Shown: one piece after another, positions 1 through 7,210 of the stretch
Position numbering within the stretch: position 1 is the first letter of the stretch
Layout of the letters: each line of letters starts with the position of its first letter
NCBI GenBank assembly: GCA_002439705.1
Contig: DJPE01000017.1
Location: 1-21,677 of the forward strand
Reading direction: 5' to 3'
From: Christensenella sp. UBA6420
GTDB taxonomy: Bacteria > Bacillota > Clostridia > Christensenellales > DTU072
Length of the DNA stretch: 21,677 bases
Made by a program: the position numbers and the translations under genes
The notes under the pieces: generated by a model
What the model was told of the DNA's origin: nothing
Seen by the model: the letters and a program-made list of their open reading frames with translations, nothing else
Databases searched by the model: none

Positions 1-24
1 TACGCATATTCTATACCCACCTTC

Positions 25-100
25 TAGACACTTTTTGTCTAATTATGAAGTATATAGATATTTTCTGTCTAAGTCAATTGTTTTAGCTATTTTGTGTCTA
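25..100. promoter_or_regulatory. three operator dyads upstream of XRE regulator
   Basis: Three copies of an interrupted palindrome are visible: TAGACA-N5-TGTCTA at 25-41, TAGATA-N5-TGTCTA at 55-71 and TAGCTA-N5-TGTCTA at 84-100. The right half-site is identical in all three, and each 5-nt spacer contains TTT. Start-to-start distances are 30 and 29 bp, close to three helical turns, so all sites lie on nearly the same DNA face. The third copy abuts the likely -10 box (TATACT, 99-104) of the following XRE gene. Inference: these are binding sites for that regulator and mediate self-repression; they could also control a divergent gene left of the window. Confidence 0.7.
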
Positions 101-111
101 TACTTGTCTTT

Positions 112-321
112 ATGAATATTAAATTTGCCGAAAACTTAAAAACTCTTCGAAAACAGGAAAATCTTTCTCAAACCGCCTTGGCGGATAAGTTACACACGAC
201 TCAACGTAAGGTTTCGCATTGGGAATCTGGCAAGATCGAACCCGACCTTTCTTCATTATGGACTATCGCGGATTTTTTCGACGTTACGATTGACTTTCTT
301 ATAGGCAGAAATCTTCTGTAA
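112..321 (+). CDS. small XRE-family HTH transcriptional regulator
   Basis: A 69-residue protein made almost entirely of one Cro/C1-type helix-turn-helix domain. Residues about 20-39 hold the HTH, with the SQTALADKL helix and the VSHWESGKIEPD signature typical of XRE proteins, followed by the usual DFLIGR end. A GTG at 94 would add six residues but lies inside the third operator dyad, so the ATG at 112 is preferred. No Shine-Dalgarno sequence precedes it. A TATACT -10 box at 99-104 places the transcription start at about the ATG itself, suggesting a leaderless mRNA; its -35 is weak. With no effector domain, it probably acts as a dimeric repressor binding the three upstream dyads. Its targets beyond itself are unknown; the next gene (tyrS) has its own promoter. 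Confidence 0.85.
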   Translation: MNIKFAENLKTLRKQENLSQTALADKLHTTQRKVSHWESGKIEPDLSSLWTIADFFDVTIDFLIGRNLL

Positions 322-448
322 AATTTATTTTTTAATATTCGCCCGCCGTTTCCGACGAGCACAACGTATCGATAACCATACAAACTTCGGTTAATATATG
401 TTTTTACTCTTTACATACCCCTTATCCGCGACTTTTCGGCGATATCGG

Positions 449-478
449 TTGCCAAAACTTTAATTATGTTGCTATAAT
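449..478 (+). promoter_or_regulatory. probable promoter of the tyrS operon
   Basis: TTGCCA at 449-454 and TATAAT at 473-478 are separated by 18 bp, which fits a sigma-A promoter. The start would fall near 485, giving a leader of about 24 nt with GGAGG at 499-503, five bases before the tyrS ATG. A leader this short cannot hold the T-box riboswitch often found before tyrS in Bacillota. Confidence 0.6.
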
Positions 479-508
479 ATCAGGTAATATATTTATCCGG
501 AGGAAATA

Positions 509-1717
509 ATGACTAACATTATGGACACCCTCAGAGAAAGAGGGTTTATAAAACAGACCGTTTACGAGGAAGAACTTTACGAACTGCTCGGAAAAAAATC
601 CGTTCCGTTCTATATCGGGTTCGACCCCACCGCAGACAGTCTTCACGTCGGTCACTTTCTTGCTCTCATGGCGATGAGTCATATGCAGAAAGCGGGACAT
701 AAGCCCATCGTACTTATCGGCGGCGGCACCGCTATGGTCGGCGACCCGTCGGGCAGAACCGATATGCGCAGCATGATGACGAAAGAAACCATCGCCCACA
801 ACTGCGAGTGTTTCAAAAAACAGATGTCCCGTTTCTTCACTTTCGACGGAGATAACGGCGCGGTAATGGTGAACAACGCCGACTGGCTTCTTAACTTAAA
901 CTACATCGACTTTCTGAGAGAAATCGGAGCCAACTTCTCGGTAAACAGAATGTTGACGGCGGAATGTTACAAACAGCGTCTTGAAAAAGGACTTACCTTC
1001 CTTGAATTCAACTATATGTTAATGCAGAGCTACGACTTCCTTATGCTTTACAGAAAATACGGGTGTCTGCTTGAATGCGGCGGCGACGACCAGTGGAGCA
1101 ATATCCTTGCCGGAGCCGACCTTATACGCCGTAAAGAAGGAAAGAGCGCGTTTGCCATGACGTTCGAACTTCTCACCACGAGCGAAGGCAAGAAGATGGG
1201 CAAGACCCAGAAAGGAGCGGTATGGCTCGACCCCGAAAAGACCACTCCGTACGAGTTCTATCAATACTTCCGTAACGTAGACGACGCCGACGTAAATAAG
1301 TGCATGCGTTTCCTTACCTTTATGGATATGGCGGAAATAAACGAACTCACCGCTCACAAGGACGAAAGAATGAACCTTGCCAAAGAGCGTCTTGCATATG
1401 AAGTGACCAGGATAGTCCACGGCAAAGAAGAAGCCGATAATGCTCAGGCTCAGGCGAAAGGAGCTTTCGGCGGCGACGAAAACGCTATGCCTTCTATGGA
1501 AATCGCCCTTACTTCCCGTAACGTAATCGACGTACTCTGCGAATTGGGTCTTGCCAAAAGCAAAGGCGAAGCGAAACGCCTTATCGACGGCGGCGGAGTA
1601 AAGATTAACGACGACGTGGTAAAAACCTACTCCGACGAACTCACCGACAGCCAGGCGAACAACGGATTTATTATCCACAAGGGCAAGAAAGTTCATATCA
1701 GAGTTAAAATAAAATAA
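509..1717 (+). CDS. tyrS: tyrosyl-tRNA synthetase
   Basis: Class I aminoacyl-tRNA synthetase that activates tyrosine and charges tRNA-Tyr in the cytoplasm. The 402-residue length is normal for the bacterial TyrS family. The HIGH-like motif HVGH is at residues 46-49 within the GFDPTADSLHVGH block. The tyrosine-binding QSYD is at about 173-176, GGDDQWSN at 191-198, and the KMSKS-like loop reads KMGKT at 229-233. An S4-type RNA-binding domain follows at about 335-400. The start is fixed by GGAGG at 499-503. It is the first gene of a six-gene operon; its TAA overlaps the next ATG by one base. No T-box leader is visible. Confidence 0.97.
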   Translation: MTNIMDTLRERGFIKQTVYEEELYELLGKKSVPFYIGFDPTADSLHVGHFLALMAMSHMQKAGHKPIVLIGGGTAMVGDPSGRTDMRSMMTKETIAHNCECFKKQMSRFFTFDGDNGAVMVNNADWLLNLNYIDFLREIGANFSVNRMLTAECYKQRLEKGLTFLEFNYMLMQSYDFLMLYRKYGCLLECGGDDQWSNILAGADLIRRKEGKSAFAMTFELLTTSEGKKMGKTQKGAVWLDPEKTTPYEFYQYFRNVDDADVNKCMRFLTFMDMAEINELTAHKDERMNLAKERLAYEVTRIVHGKEEADNAQAQAKGAFGGDENAMPSMEIALTSRNVIDVLCELGLAKSKGEAKRLIDGGGVKINDDVVKTYSDELTDSQANNGFIIHKGKKVHIRVKIK

Positions 1718-2358
1718 TGGAATACCTTACCGTCGACGGCGAAGCAACGGCTACTTACGAAATACAGCGTTCCGTCTTTATCTGTTCCGTCAAAGGGATA
1801 GAAACTTACGAAGAAGGGGTAGCCTATTATAAAGCGGTGACGAAAAAATATTCCGACGCCACCCACAACTGCTACGCAATAGTCTGTCGCGACGGACAGC
1901 AAAAGTTTTTCGACGACGGAGAGCCGCAAGGCACGGCGGGTATGCCCATATTGCAGGTATTGAAAAAAAGCAATTTAAGTAACGTTGTCGCCGTGGTGAC
2001 GAGATACTTCGGCGGCATAAAATTAGGAGCGGGCGGGCTCGTGGCAAGTTATACCAAGTCCTGCGCCGACGCGATAGCGGCAGCGAAAATAGCGAAAGTT
2101 CTTTTCTGCGATAAAATAAGCGTATACGCCCCCTACTCCGACTACAAAAAAATAGCTGACGTCGTAAAAACGCAGGGAATAATAGATTCCACCGAGTTTT
2201 CCGACGAAGTTACGATAAACTTTTCCGTACCGGTTGAGAATACGGAAAAGTTATTGGAAAGTCTCAACGAACTCACCGCGGGAAAATTGTGTCATAAAAA
2301 AACTATTCAGGCTTTCGTAAAATTCGGAAAGCCACTCGGAGGCAAAAATGAAAGTTAG
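1717..2358 (+). CDS. yigZ: YigZ/IMPACT family protein (UPF0029)
   Basis: A 213-residue member of the YigZ/IMPACT family. The N-terminal domain carries the family blocks DDGEPQGTAG (residues 66-75) and RYFGGIKLGAGGL (96-108). A C-terminal DUF1949-type ferredoxin-like domain covers about 137-195. Eukaryotic IMPACT restrains Gcn2, and bacterial members are suspected ribosome- or RNA-associated factors, but the biochemical role is not settled. The ATG overlaps the tyrS stop by one base (TAATG) and has no clear ribosome binding site, so translation is probably coupled to tyrS. Its 3' end overlaps ilvE by 11 bp. Confidence 0.92.
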   Translation: MEYLTVDGEATATYEIQRSVFICSVKGIETYEEGVAYYKAVTKKYSDATHNCYAIVCRDGQQKFFDDGEPQGTAGMPILQVLKKSNLSNVVAVVTRYFGGIKLGAGGLVASYTKSCADAIAAAKIAKVLFCDKISVYAPYSDYKKIADVVKTQGIIDSTEFSDEVTINFSVPVENTEKLLESLNELTAGKLCHKKTIQAFVKFGKPLGGKNES

Positions 2359-3406
2359 TTTGACAACGCGTAAAAAAGAAAAGCCCGACTTTTCGAAATT
2401 AGGTTTCGGCAAGTATTTTACCGACCACATGCTCGTAATGACCTACGGCGACGGCAAGTGGAACGAACCCGAAATAGTCCCCTACGACGATTTTCGTATG
2501 GACCCATGCACGAATATTCTTCACTACGGACAGGGAATTTTCGAAGGACTCAAAGCCTACAAGACTCCCGACGGAAAAATAACCATGTTCCGCCCGTACG
2601 ACAACATGAAAAGAATGAATAAGTCGGCGGAAAGACTCTGTATGCCTACTTTCGACGCCGACGTCGTGATAAACGCCGTTAAAGAACTTATTAAAATCGA
2701 CGCCGATTGGATACCGACGGCGCCGGGAACCGCTCTTTATATAAGACCTACGATGATAGCCAACGATAAAATGCTCGGAGTTCACGCCGCGCATAACTAT
2801 ATTTTCTTCGTTATTCTTTCTCCCGTAGGAAGCTACTACGAACACGGACTCGCCCCCACTAAAATAATGATAGAAGAAACCTACGTCCGCGCTCCGCTCG
2901 GCGGAACGGGCGAATGTAAATGTATGGGCAACTACGCCGCCAGCCTTCTCGCGGGCGAATTAGCCAACGCGCAGGGATACGACCAGGTACTCTGGCTCGA
3001 CGGCAAGGAAAGGAAATATATCGAAGAAGTAGGAGCCATGAATATCTTTTTCGTGATAGACGGCGTAGTCGTTACTCCCGCTCTCGTCGGAAGTATCCTG
3101 CACGGAGTCACCCGCCGCAGCACGATAGAACTTCTCGAAAAGTACGGATATAAAGTGGAAGAAAGAAGAATATCGGTCGACGAAGTGGTCGCAGCCCACA
3201 AAGAAGGCAGACTTAACGAAGTGTTCGGCACCGGTACGGCAGCCGTTATATCCCCCGTAGGCGTACTCCGCTATCACGGCGAAGACCTTATAATAAACAA
3301 TAACGAAATGGGACCCGTGTCTCGCTTCGCTTACGACAAACTCACAGGTATCCAGTACGGAAGAGAAGAAGACTCTTTCGGTTGGGTATACAAAATTTCC
3401 GATTGA
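2348..3406 (+). CDS. ilvE: branched-chain amino acid aminotransferase
   Basis: PLP-dependent class IV (fold type IV) transaminase that interconverts leucine, isoleucine and valine with their 2-oxo acids using glutamate/2-oxoglutarate. The 352 residues match the longer BCAT class also found in eukaryotes. The GQGIFEGLKAY block is at 61-71. The Schiff-base lysine is predicted as Lys191 in ECKCMGNYAAS. YIEEVGAMNIFF follows at 224-235 and the phosphate-binding FGTGTAAVISPV at 293-304. GGAGG at 2338-2342, five bases upstream, fixes the start inside the end of yigZ. It lies two bases before nadK in the same operon. Confidence 0.95.
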   Translation: MKVSLTTRKKEKPDFSKLGFGKYFTDHMLVMTYGDGKWNEPEIVPYDDFRMDPCTNILHYGQGIFEGLKAYKTPDGKITMFRPYDNMKRMNKSAERLCMPTFDADVVINAVKELIKIDADWIPTAPGTALYIRPTMIANDKMLGVHAAHNYIFFVILSPVGSYYEHGLAPTKIMIEETYVRAPLGGTGECKCMGNYAASLLAGELANAQGYDQVLWLDGKERKYIEEVGAMNIFFVIDGVVVTPALVGSILHGVTRRSTIELLEKYGYKVEERRISVDEVVAAHKEGRLNEVFGTGTAAVISPVGVLRYHGEDLIINNNEMGPVSRFAYDKLTGIQYGREEDSFGWVYKISD

Positions 3407-3408
3407 AT

Positions 3409-4233
3409 ATGAAAAAAATTCTTATAGTAACAAACCCCGAAAGTTCGGGAATAAACGACGTCCTTAATTCCGTCAAGGCTATCCTTGACCGTCGCGGTGC
3501 GGAATATTTATCCTTACGCTACGACGGGCTCGAAGACCTTGATAAGGATGAAAAGAACTTTGCGTTAAGTTCCGACATTGCCATAGCGATAGGCGGCGAC
3601 GGAACCATTCTTTCGGCGGGGCGGTTGCTCATAGAAAAAGAAATTCCTATTTTCGGTATCAATACCGGACATTTAGGGTACCTTGCTTCGGCAGAACCTG
3701 AAGAAGCGAAACTTTCCGTCAACAAAATTTTCGACGGGGAATACTCCGTTGAAGAGAGAGTGACCCTTATAGTCAACGTAGGCGACCGCTCCTACTACGC
3801 AATTAACGAAGCGGTGTTTCACAGGGGCGAACAGCCGAGATTACTGAAACTTAACCTTTCGGTAAACGGACAGGAAGTAGACGATATTCGCGGCGACGGA
3901 TTACTTATTTCCACCCCCACCGGTTCTACCGCGTATAATCTTTCGGCTGGCGGACCGGTAATATCCCCCACCGCCAAAAGTATGGCGGCTACCCCCGTAT
4001 GTCCCCATTCCCTTTCCGCCCGACCGATAGTCCTGGGAGAAACCGACGTGGCGACTGTTACGGTAAGTCCTACGGGAAGCGACGCGCGGCTCGCTGTCGA
4101 CGGCGTGTCAAAAGGAATTATCCCCGCAAATAAGACGGTGGAAGTAAAACTAAGCGATAAACGGCTCAGAATTATAAGGGCGAGCGAAAAGAGCTTTTAC
4201 AAGACCCTTATGCAAAAGCTGTCGGAGAAATAA
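3409..4233 (+). CDS. nadK: NAD kinase
   Basis: ATP (or polyphosphate):NAD 2'-phosphotransferase that makes NADP+, the reducing cofactor precursor for biosynthesis. The 274-residue protein has the catalytic GGDGT at 62-66, GINTGHLGYLA at 83-93, the NE pair at 133-134 and the NAD-binding TPTGSTAYN at 169-177. The ATG at 3409 is preferred because the protein then begins MKKILIV, the family's first beta strand; an in-frame TTG at 3382 lies inside ilvE. Only two bases separate it from the ilvE stop and no strong ribosome binding site is seen, so translational coupling is likely. Its TAA overlaps the next ATG by one base. Confidence 0.95.
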   Translation: MKKILIVTNPESSGINDVLNSVKAILDRRGAEYLSLRYDGLEDLDKDEKNFALSSDIAIAIGGDGTILSAGRLLIEKEIPIFGINTGHLGYLASAEPEEAKLSVNKIFDGEYSVEERVTLIVNVGDRSYYAINEAVFHRGEQPRLLKLNLSVNGQEVDDIRGDGLLISTPTGSTAYNLSAGGPVISPTAKSMAATPVCPHSLSARPIVLGETDVATVTVSPTGSDARLAVDGVSKGIIPANKTVEVKLSDKRLRIIRASEKSFYKTLMQKLSEK

Positions 4234-5516
4234 TGGCGCAAAAGACCAAATGGTACCGTCTGGACAATTCGGGAATGATTTATCCGATGGTTATTACTTT
4301 AAGGACGCAAAGTCTTTACAGGCTCGGAGCTTTGTTAAAAACCGACGTAAAAAAGGATTCTCTCGTTTACGCCGTGGAAAAGGCTCTCGACAGATACCCC
4401 TATTTCAAAGTGGAATTAAAACCGGGGCTTTTCCGCCACTATCTCGAAGAAAACGCCCGTACTCCCTTGGTTGAAGAAGACGACGGCGTACTCTTGAAAA
4501 TTCTCAACTTCCGTCACAACCGCTACTACCTTTTCCGCGTGACCTATTACGGAAAGAGAATATTTATCGACTTTTTCCACGGGCTCTGCGACGGCAACGG
4601 CGGTATGGAGTTTCTGAAAACCGTTCTTTTCTACTATTTTGAAAAGGAAGGAATTGCCGTTCCCTGCGACAACGTTATTACGTTGGCGACCCCCGAATCG
4701 GAAGGAGAAACCGAAGACTCGTTCAAAAAGTATTACAAGAAGATTAAATTAGTCAGCGGCACGAAAAAAATGGCGGGCGGATACGCTTTCCACGCCACGG
4801 GAAAACAATTTTCTTATGAAGGTTTCGGACTTATTCAGGCGGAAGTTCCTACGGAAAAACTCCTTGCGGCGGCGAGAAAACACGGTTGCTCCATAACGGT
4901 ATTTTTGGCGGCACTCGCTCTTTTATCCTTTGCAGTAAGCTACGGTACGACGAAACAAAAAGAAGATTTTATCGCCTTTATTCCCGTAAACTTACGCAAA
5001 AAATTCCCGTCGAACACGATGTTCAATTTCACGAACTTCGCTAAGTGTTCCGTTCCGCGGAACGCCTATCCGCAGCTCGACGCCTTTATCGGATACGTCA
5101 AAAGCAGCTTAAAAGAACAGCTTACCGAAGAAGAATTGCAGGTTAAACTCAGTTTTTCTTCCCTTATGGACAAGCTGTTTGTCCTTAAATTTATGCCCCT
5201 TGCCGTCAAGGGGTTCATAAGCCGCGTCGGACGGGAGCTTTCGCCGAAGTCGAAACAGACTATAATTATAAGCAATCTCGGAGAAATAAAATTCGACGAC
5301 GGAAAAAACGTAGAACACTTTTTGTTCAACCTTAACTGTTCGGAGCGTACGCCGATAAATATGGGCGTGGTAAGTTACGACGGAAAAACCATTATAAGTT
5401 TTACGAGAAAACTCGTCGCCACGAAAATAGAACAAGCTTTCTGCTCGAAACTCGCCGAAGAGTGCGGCGAAGTCAAAGTATCGAGCAATTTCAGGGAGAA
5501 ATGCGATGTATTGTAG
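4233..5516 (+). CDS. condensation-domain-like acyltransferase (alcohol acetyltransferase/PapA type)
   Basis: A 427-residue protein of the chloramphenicol-acetyltransferase/condensation superfamily. The key motif HxxxDG is present as HGLCDG with His116, Asp120 and Gly121, on the strand following RIFIDFF; the histidine is the expected general base for acyl transfer from a thioester to a hydroxyl or amine. A second conserved region, IIISNLGEIKF, lies near 345-355. There is no signal peptide and no carrier domain, so it is a stand-alone transferase. The acyl donor and acceptor cannot be read from sequence. GGAG at 4224-4227 serves the start. It overlaps the following zinc-ribbon membrane protein by 11 bp, and the two probably work together. 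Confidence 0.8.
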   Translation: MAQKTKWYRLDNSGMIYPMVITLRTQSLYRLGALLKTDVKKDSLVYAVEKALDRYPYFKVELKPGLFRHYLEENARTPLVEEDDGVLLKILNFRHNRYYLFRVTYYGKRIFIDFFHGLCDGNGGMEFLKTVLFYYFEKEGIAVPCDNVITLATPESEGETEDSFKKYYKKIKLVSGTKKMAGGYAFHATGKQFSYEGFGLIQAEVPTEKLLAAARKHGCSITVFLAALALLSFAVSYGTTKQKEDFIAFIPVNLRKKFPSNTMFNFTNFAKCSVPRNAYPQLDAFIGYVKSSLKEQLTEEELQVKLSFSSLMDKLFVLKFMPLAVKGFISRVGRELSPKSKQTIIISNLGEIKFDDGKNVEHFLFNLNCSERTPINMGVVSYDGKTIISFTRKLVATKIEQAFCSKLAEECGEVKVSSNFREKCDVL

Positions 5517-6177
5517 ACACTGCAACGTAAAAGTAGACTGTACTACCGACGTCTGTCCCCTTTGCGGTCAACCGCTCGAAGGTACTCGCCTTCCCGACGA
5601 GACCCCCGACTTGCCGTCTCCTATAGGTCACGTCAAAAAACGTCGTCTGGATATCTTTTCCAAAGTGTATATTCCCTTAGCTGCGGCGATAATAGTAGCC
5701 TGCGTCGTCGCCAACGTATTGACGAACCCCGCCTTTATGTGGAGCATTATTGTAATGGTTTCTCTTACCTACGTCTATTACTGCGTGCGTTTTACTTTCA
5801 TCGCGCAAGGTAATTTCATAGTCCGCATCTTCGGACAAACGATAGCCCTTACCATAGTCTTCATACTTATGCGCCTTACCGTCGGCGGCAACCATTGGGT
5901 GTTCATAACCTGGCTTCCGATAGTCTACTTCCTTAGCGAAGTAATGATTTGCGTATACCTTATCACCACCCGCAAAGTGTCCAAATCGAAACTGTCGAGC
6001 TTCTTCGTCTTCGCCATTCTCGGCGTAATCCCCGTCTGCGCCGCCTATATCCTTGACCTGAGCGTAAAATGGCCGTCCATAGCAGCCACCGCCGTGTCCG
6101 TCGTCATTATGATAATCTTAATAATAACCAACCATAAACAAATTCTTGCGCAGATTAGACGGTATTTCCACATATAA
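5506..6177 (+). CDS. zinc-ribbon six-TM membrane protein (DUF6320-like)
   Basis: A 223-residue protein with an N-terminal zinc ribbon (Cys3, Cys6, Cys17, Cys20; Cys12 lies between) followed by a Pro-rich linker and six predicted membrane helices at about 55-73, 78-98, 107-124, 131-154, 164-183 and 190-207. The layout matches the DUF6320 family, which in Clostridia I recall being encoded beside an alcohol-acetyltransferase-like gene; here that neighbour overlaps it by 11 bp. The ribbon should face the cytoplasm. Its function is unknown; it may anchor or supply the acyltransferase. GGGAG at 5494-5498 decides the start at 5506 rather than the out-of-frame ATG at 5501. It is the last gene of the tyrS operon. 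Confidence 0.75.
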   Translation: MYCRHCNVKVDCTTDVCPLCGQPLEGTRLPDETPDLPSPIGHVKKRRLDIFSKVYIPLAAAIIVACVVANVLTNPAFMWSIIVMVSLTYVYYCVRFTFIAQGNFIVRIFGQTIALTIVFILMRLTVGGNHWVFITWLPIVYFLSEVMICVYLITTRKVSKSKLSSFFVFAILGVIPVCAAYILDLSVKWPSIAATAVSVVIMIILIITNHKQILAQIRRYFHI

Positions 6178-6178
6178 A

Positions 6179-6206
6179 TTCCGACCAAACGTTTCCGACC
6201 AAGCGT
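6179..6206. repeat. two-copy 14-bp tandem repeat
   Basis: TTCCGACCAAACGT (6179-6192) is followed directly by TTCCGACCAAGCGT (6193-6206), 13 of 14 bases identical. The core TCCGACCA recurs inverted near 6263-6271. It lies immediately downstream of the membrane protein stop codon. The role is unknown; it may be a remnant of a small repeat element. Confidence 0.6.
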
Positions 6207-6294
6207 CACACGGGCGTTTAACGCAGTCACAATGTTTTGTGCGAAAAAATCCCACATAACGAGTGGTCGGAGATGCGGCTCGTGTGTGTCTTTG

Positions 6295-6325
6295 TTACTT
6301 TCCGTTCACGCCGAACAGAAAGTAA
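6295..6325. repeat. 13-bp inverted repeat with 5-nt loop
   Basis: TTACTTTCCGTTC (6295-6307) and GAACAGAAAGTAA (6313-6325) form a 13-bp stem with one C/A mismatch around an ACGCC loop. No T-tract follows on either strand, so it is not a classical terminator. It could still act as a 3' mRNA-stabilising hairpin for the plus-strand operon, for which no other terminator is seen. Confidence 0.6.
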
Positions 6326-6337
6326 AAAGCTAAGCTT

Positions 6338-6376
6338 ATAAACAAAAGCGGAATAGAACTGTTATCCTATTCCGCC
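6338..6376 (-). terminator. Rho-independent terminator of the lipoprotein gene
   Basis: On the minus strand, immediately after the TAA, a 9-bp perfect stem (GCGGAATAG at 6348-6356 pairing with CTATTCCGC at 6367-6375) with a 10-nt loop is followed by TTTTGTTTAT. Downstream of the stem on the plus strand there is no T-tract, so it serves the minus-strand gene. Confidence 0.85.
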
Positions 6377-7114
6377 TTAATGTATTTTCCATAACTCAAC
6401 GAAATCGTAGCCGTTTCTCGCAGGTTTGTCTACGTTAACGTAAGAAAACGCTTTCGTAACTATACTGTTTTCGCTCACTTCGCCGCCGTTTCCGTCCAAC
6501 GTTATGTTAATAACGTGCAACGCGCCCGACGCCAAATCGGCTAACCATTCTTCTTCCGTCTTCTTATACGACGGATTATTCTTAACGTATTGTTCGTACG
6601 CCGACAAACCGTCTCTTCCGTCAATTCCCGCCGCTTTCACGTTGAGCGAAACCCAAGTCTTTTCGTCATCGTAAGATACTTCCCACATTCCCGTTTCGGC
6701 GTTAATTCGCAATTTCGGCGAAATACCGTCTTTACCGTTTACGCCGTCTTTACCGTCGATACCGTTTATCCCGTCTTTGCCGTCCTTTCCGTCAACTCCG
6801 TCTTTACCGCACGCCTTTTGGTACAGAGAATTCCAAGTATCCCCGTTGTCGTAAGATACTTCCCATACTCCCGTAACGTAATCTATCCGAAATTCGGGCG
6901 TAATGCCGCGCTCTCCCCTTATACTCTTTAACCATTCTTCGTAGGACAAGGGAGTTTCGTTATTATTTTGCGCATAGTCTGCGTACGCTTTATAAACTGC
7001 GTAGATTTGCGGGTCTTTTTTCTCGGCACTCTCGGAACACGCCGTAATAAAACAAAGCGTTACGCATATTAAAACTATCAAAACTATGCTTTTAACAAAA
7101 TTCGATTTTCTCAT
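6377..7114 (-). CDS. collagen-like modular lipoprotein with InlB-type C-terminus
   Basis: A 245-residue surface lipoprotein. A signal peptide ends in the lipobox ITAC, with lipidated Cys26. The mature part is nearly symmetric. Residues 37-66 form an AYxxY..EEWL module; 70-97 form a beta module (ITPEFRI..TGVWEVSYDNGDTW). A Gly-X-Y collagen-like stretch rich in GKDG covers 103-130. A second copy of the beta module (131-157, TGMWEVSYDDEKTW) and a second EEWL module (171-199) follow. The tail from about 204 resembles one InlB/Listeria-Bacteroides repeat (ITLDGNGG...NGYDF) that stops short. AAGGAG at 7122-7127 (minus) supports the start. It is transcribed divergently from the XRE gene at 7211 and probably repressed by it. 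Role: likely cell-surface display or adhesion; the ligand is unknown. Confidence 0.85.
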   Translation of the reverse strand: MRKSNFVKSIVLIVLICVTLCFITACSESAEKKDPQIYAVYKAYADYAQNNNETPLSYEEWLKSIRGERGITPEFRIDYVTGVWEVSYDNGDTWNSLYQKACGKDGVDGKDGKDGINGIDGKDGVNGKDGISPKLRINAETGMWEVSYDDEKTWVSLNVKAAGIDGRDGLSAYEQYVKNNPSYKKTEEEWLADLASGALHVINITLDGNGGEVSENSIVTKAFSYVNVDKPARNGYDFVELWKIH

Positions 7115-7146
7115 TTCCGTTCTCCTTTTTCAAACGTTATATAAGA

Positions 7147-7176
7147 ATTATATACTAACCTTCGGTTAGCTATCAA
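7147..7176 (-). promoter_or_regulatory. promoter of the collagen-like lipoprotein gene
   Basis: On the minus strand, TTGATA (7171-7176) and TATAAT (7147-7152) are 18 bp apart. The start would be near 7140, about 26 nt before the ATG, leaving room for the AAGGAG site. The spacer holds a complete operator dyad (7155-7169), so a bound repressor would block RNA polymerase directly. Confidence 0.7.
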
Positions 7177-7197
7177 TAATAATCTAACCGGCGGTTA
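7155..7197. promoter_or_regulatory. two operator dyads in the divergent lipoprotein/XRE promoter region
   Basis: CTAACC-TTC-GGTTAG at 7155-7169 and TAACC-GGC-GGTTA at 7185-7197 share the arms TAACC/GGTTA and the three-base spacer. Their centres are 29 bp apart. The first sits between the -35 and -10 of the minus-strand lipoprotein gene, and the second directly upstream of the -10 of the plus-strand XRE gene. Inference: the XRE protein encoded at 7211 binds both and shuts off both promoters. Confidence 0.75.
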
Positions 7198-7203
7198 TAT
7201 AAT
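7198..7203 (+). promoter_or_regulatory. -10 box giving a leaderless XRE transcript
   Basis: A consensus TATAAT ends seven bases before the ATG at 7211, so transcription would begin at about the start codon. No ribosome binding site lies between them. The matching -35 region (around 7175-7180) is poor. Confidence 0.6.
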
Positions 7204-7210
7204 AGTCTCG

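Noticed and set aside
322..508. T-box riboswitch before tyrS
   Set aside because: The gap is only 187 bp, and the likely promoter at 449-478 leaves a leader of about 24 nt; no T-box core or antiterminator pair is visible.
1019..1696. Long minus-strand frame opposite tyrS
   Set aside because: TyrS motifs are intact on the plus strand; the antisense frame reflects codon bias and has no family features.
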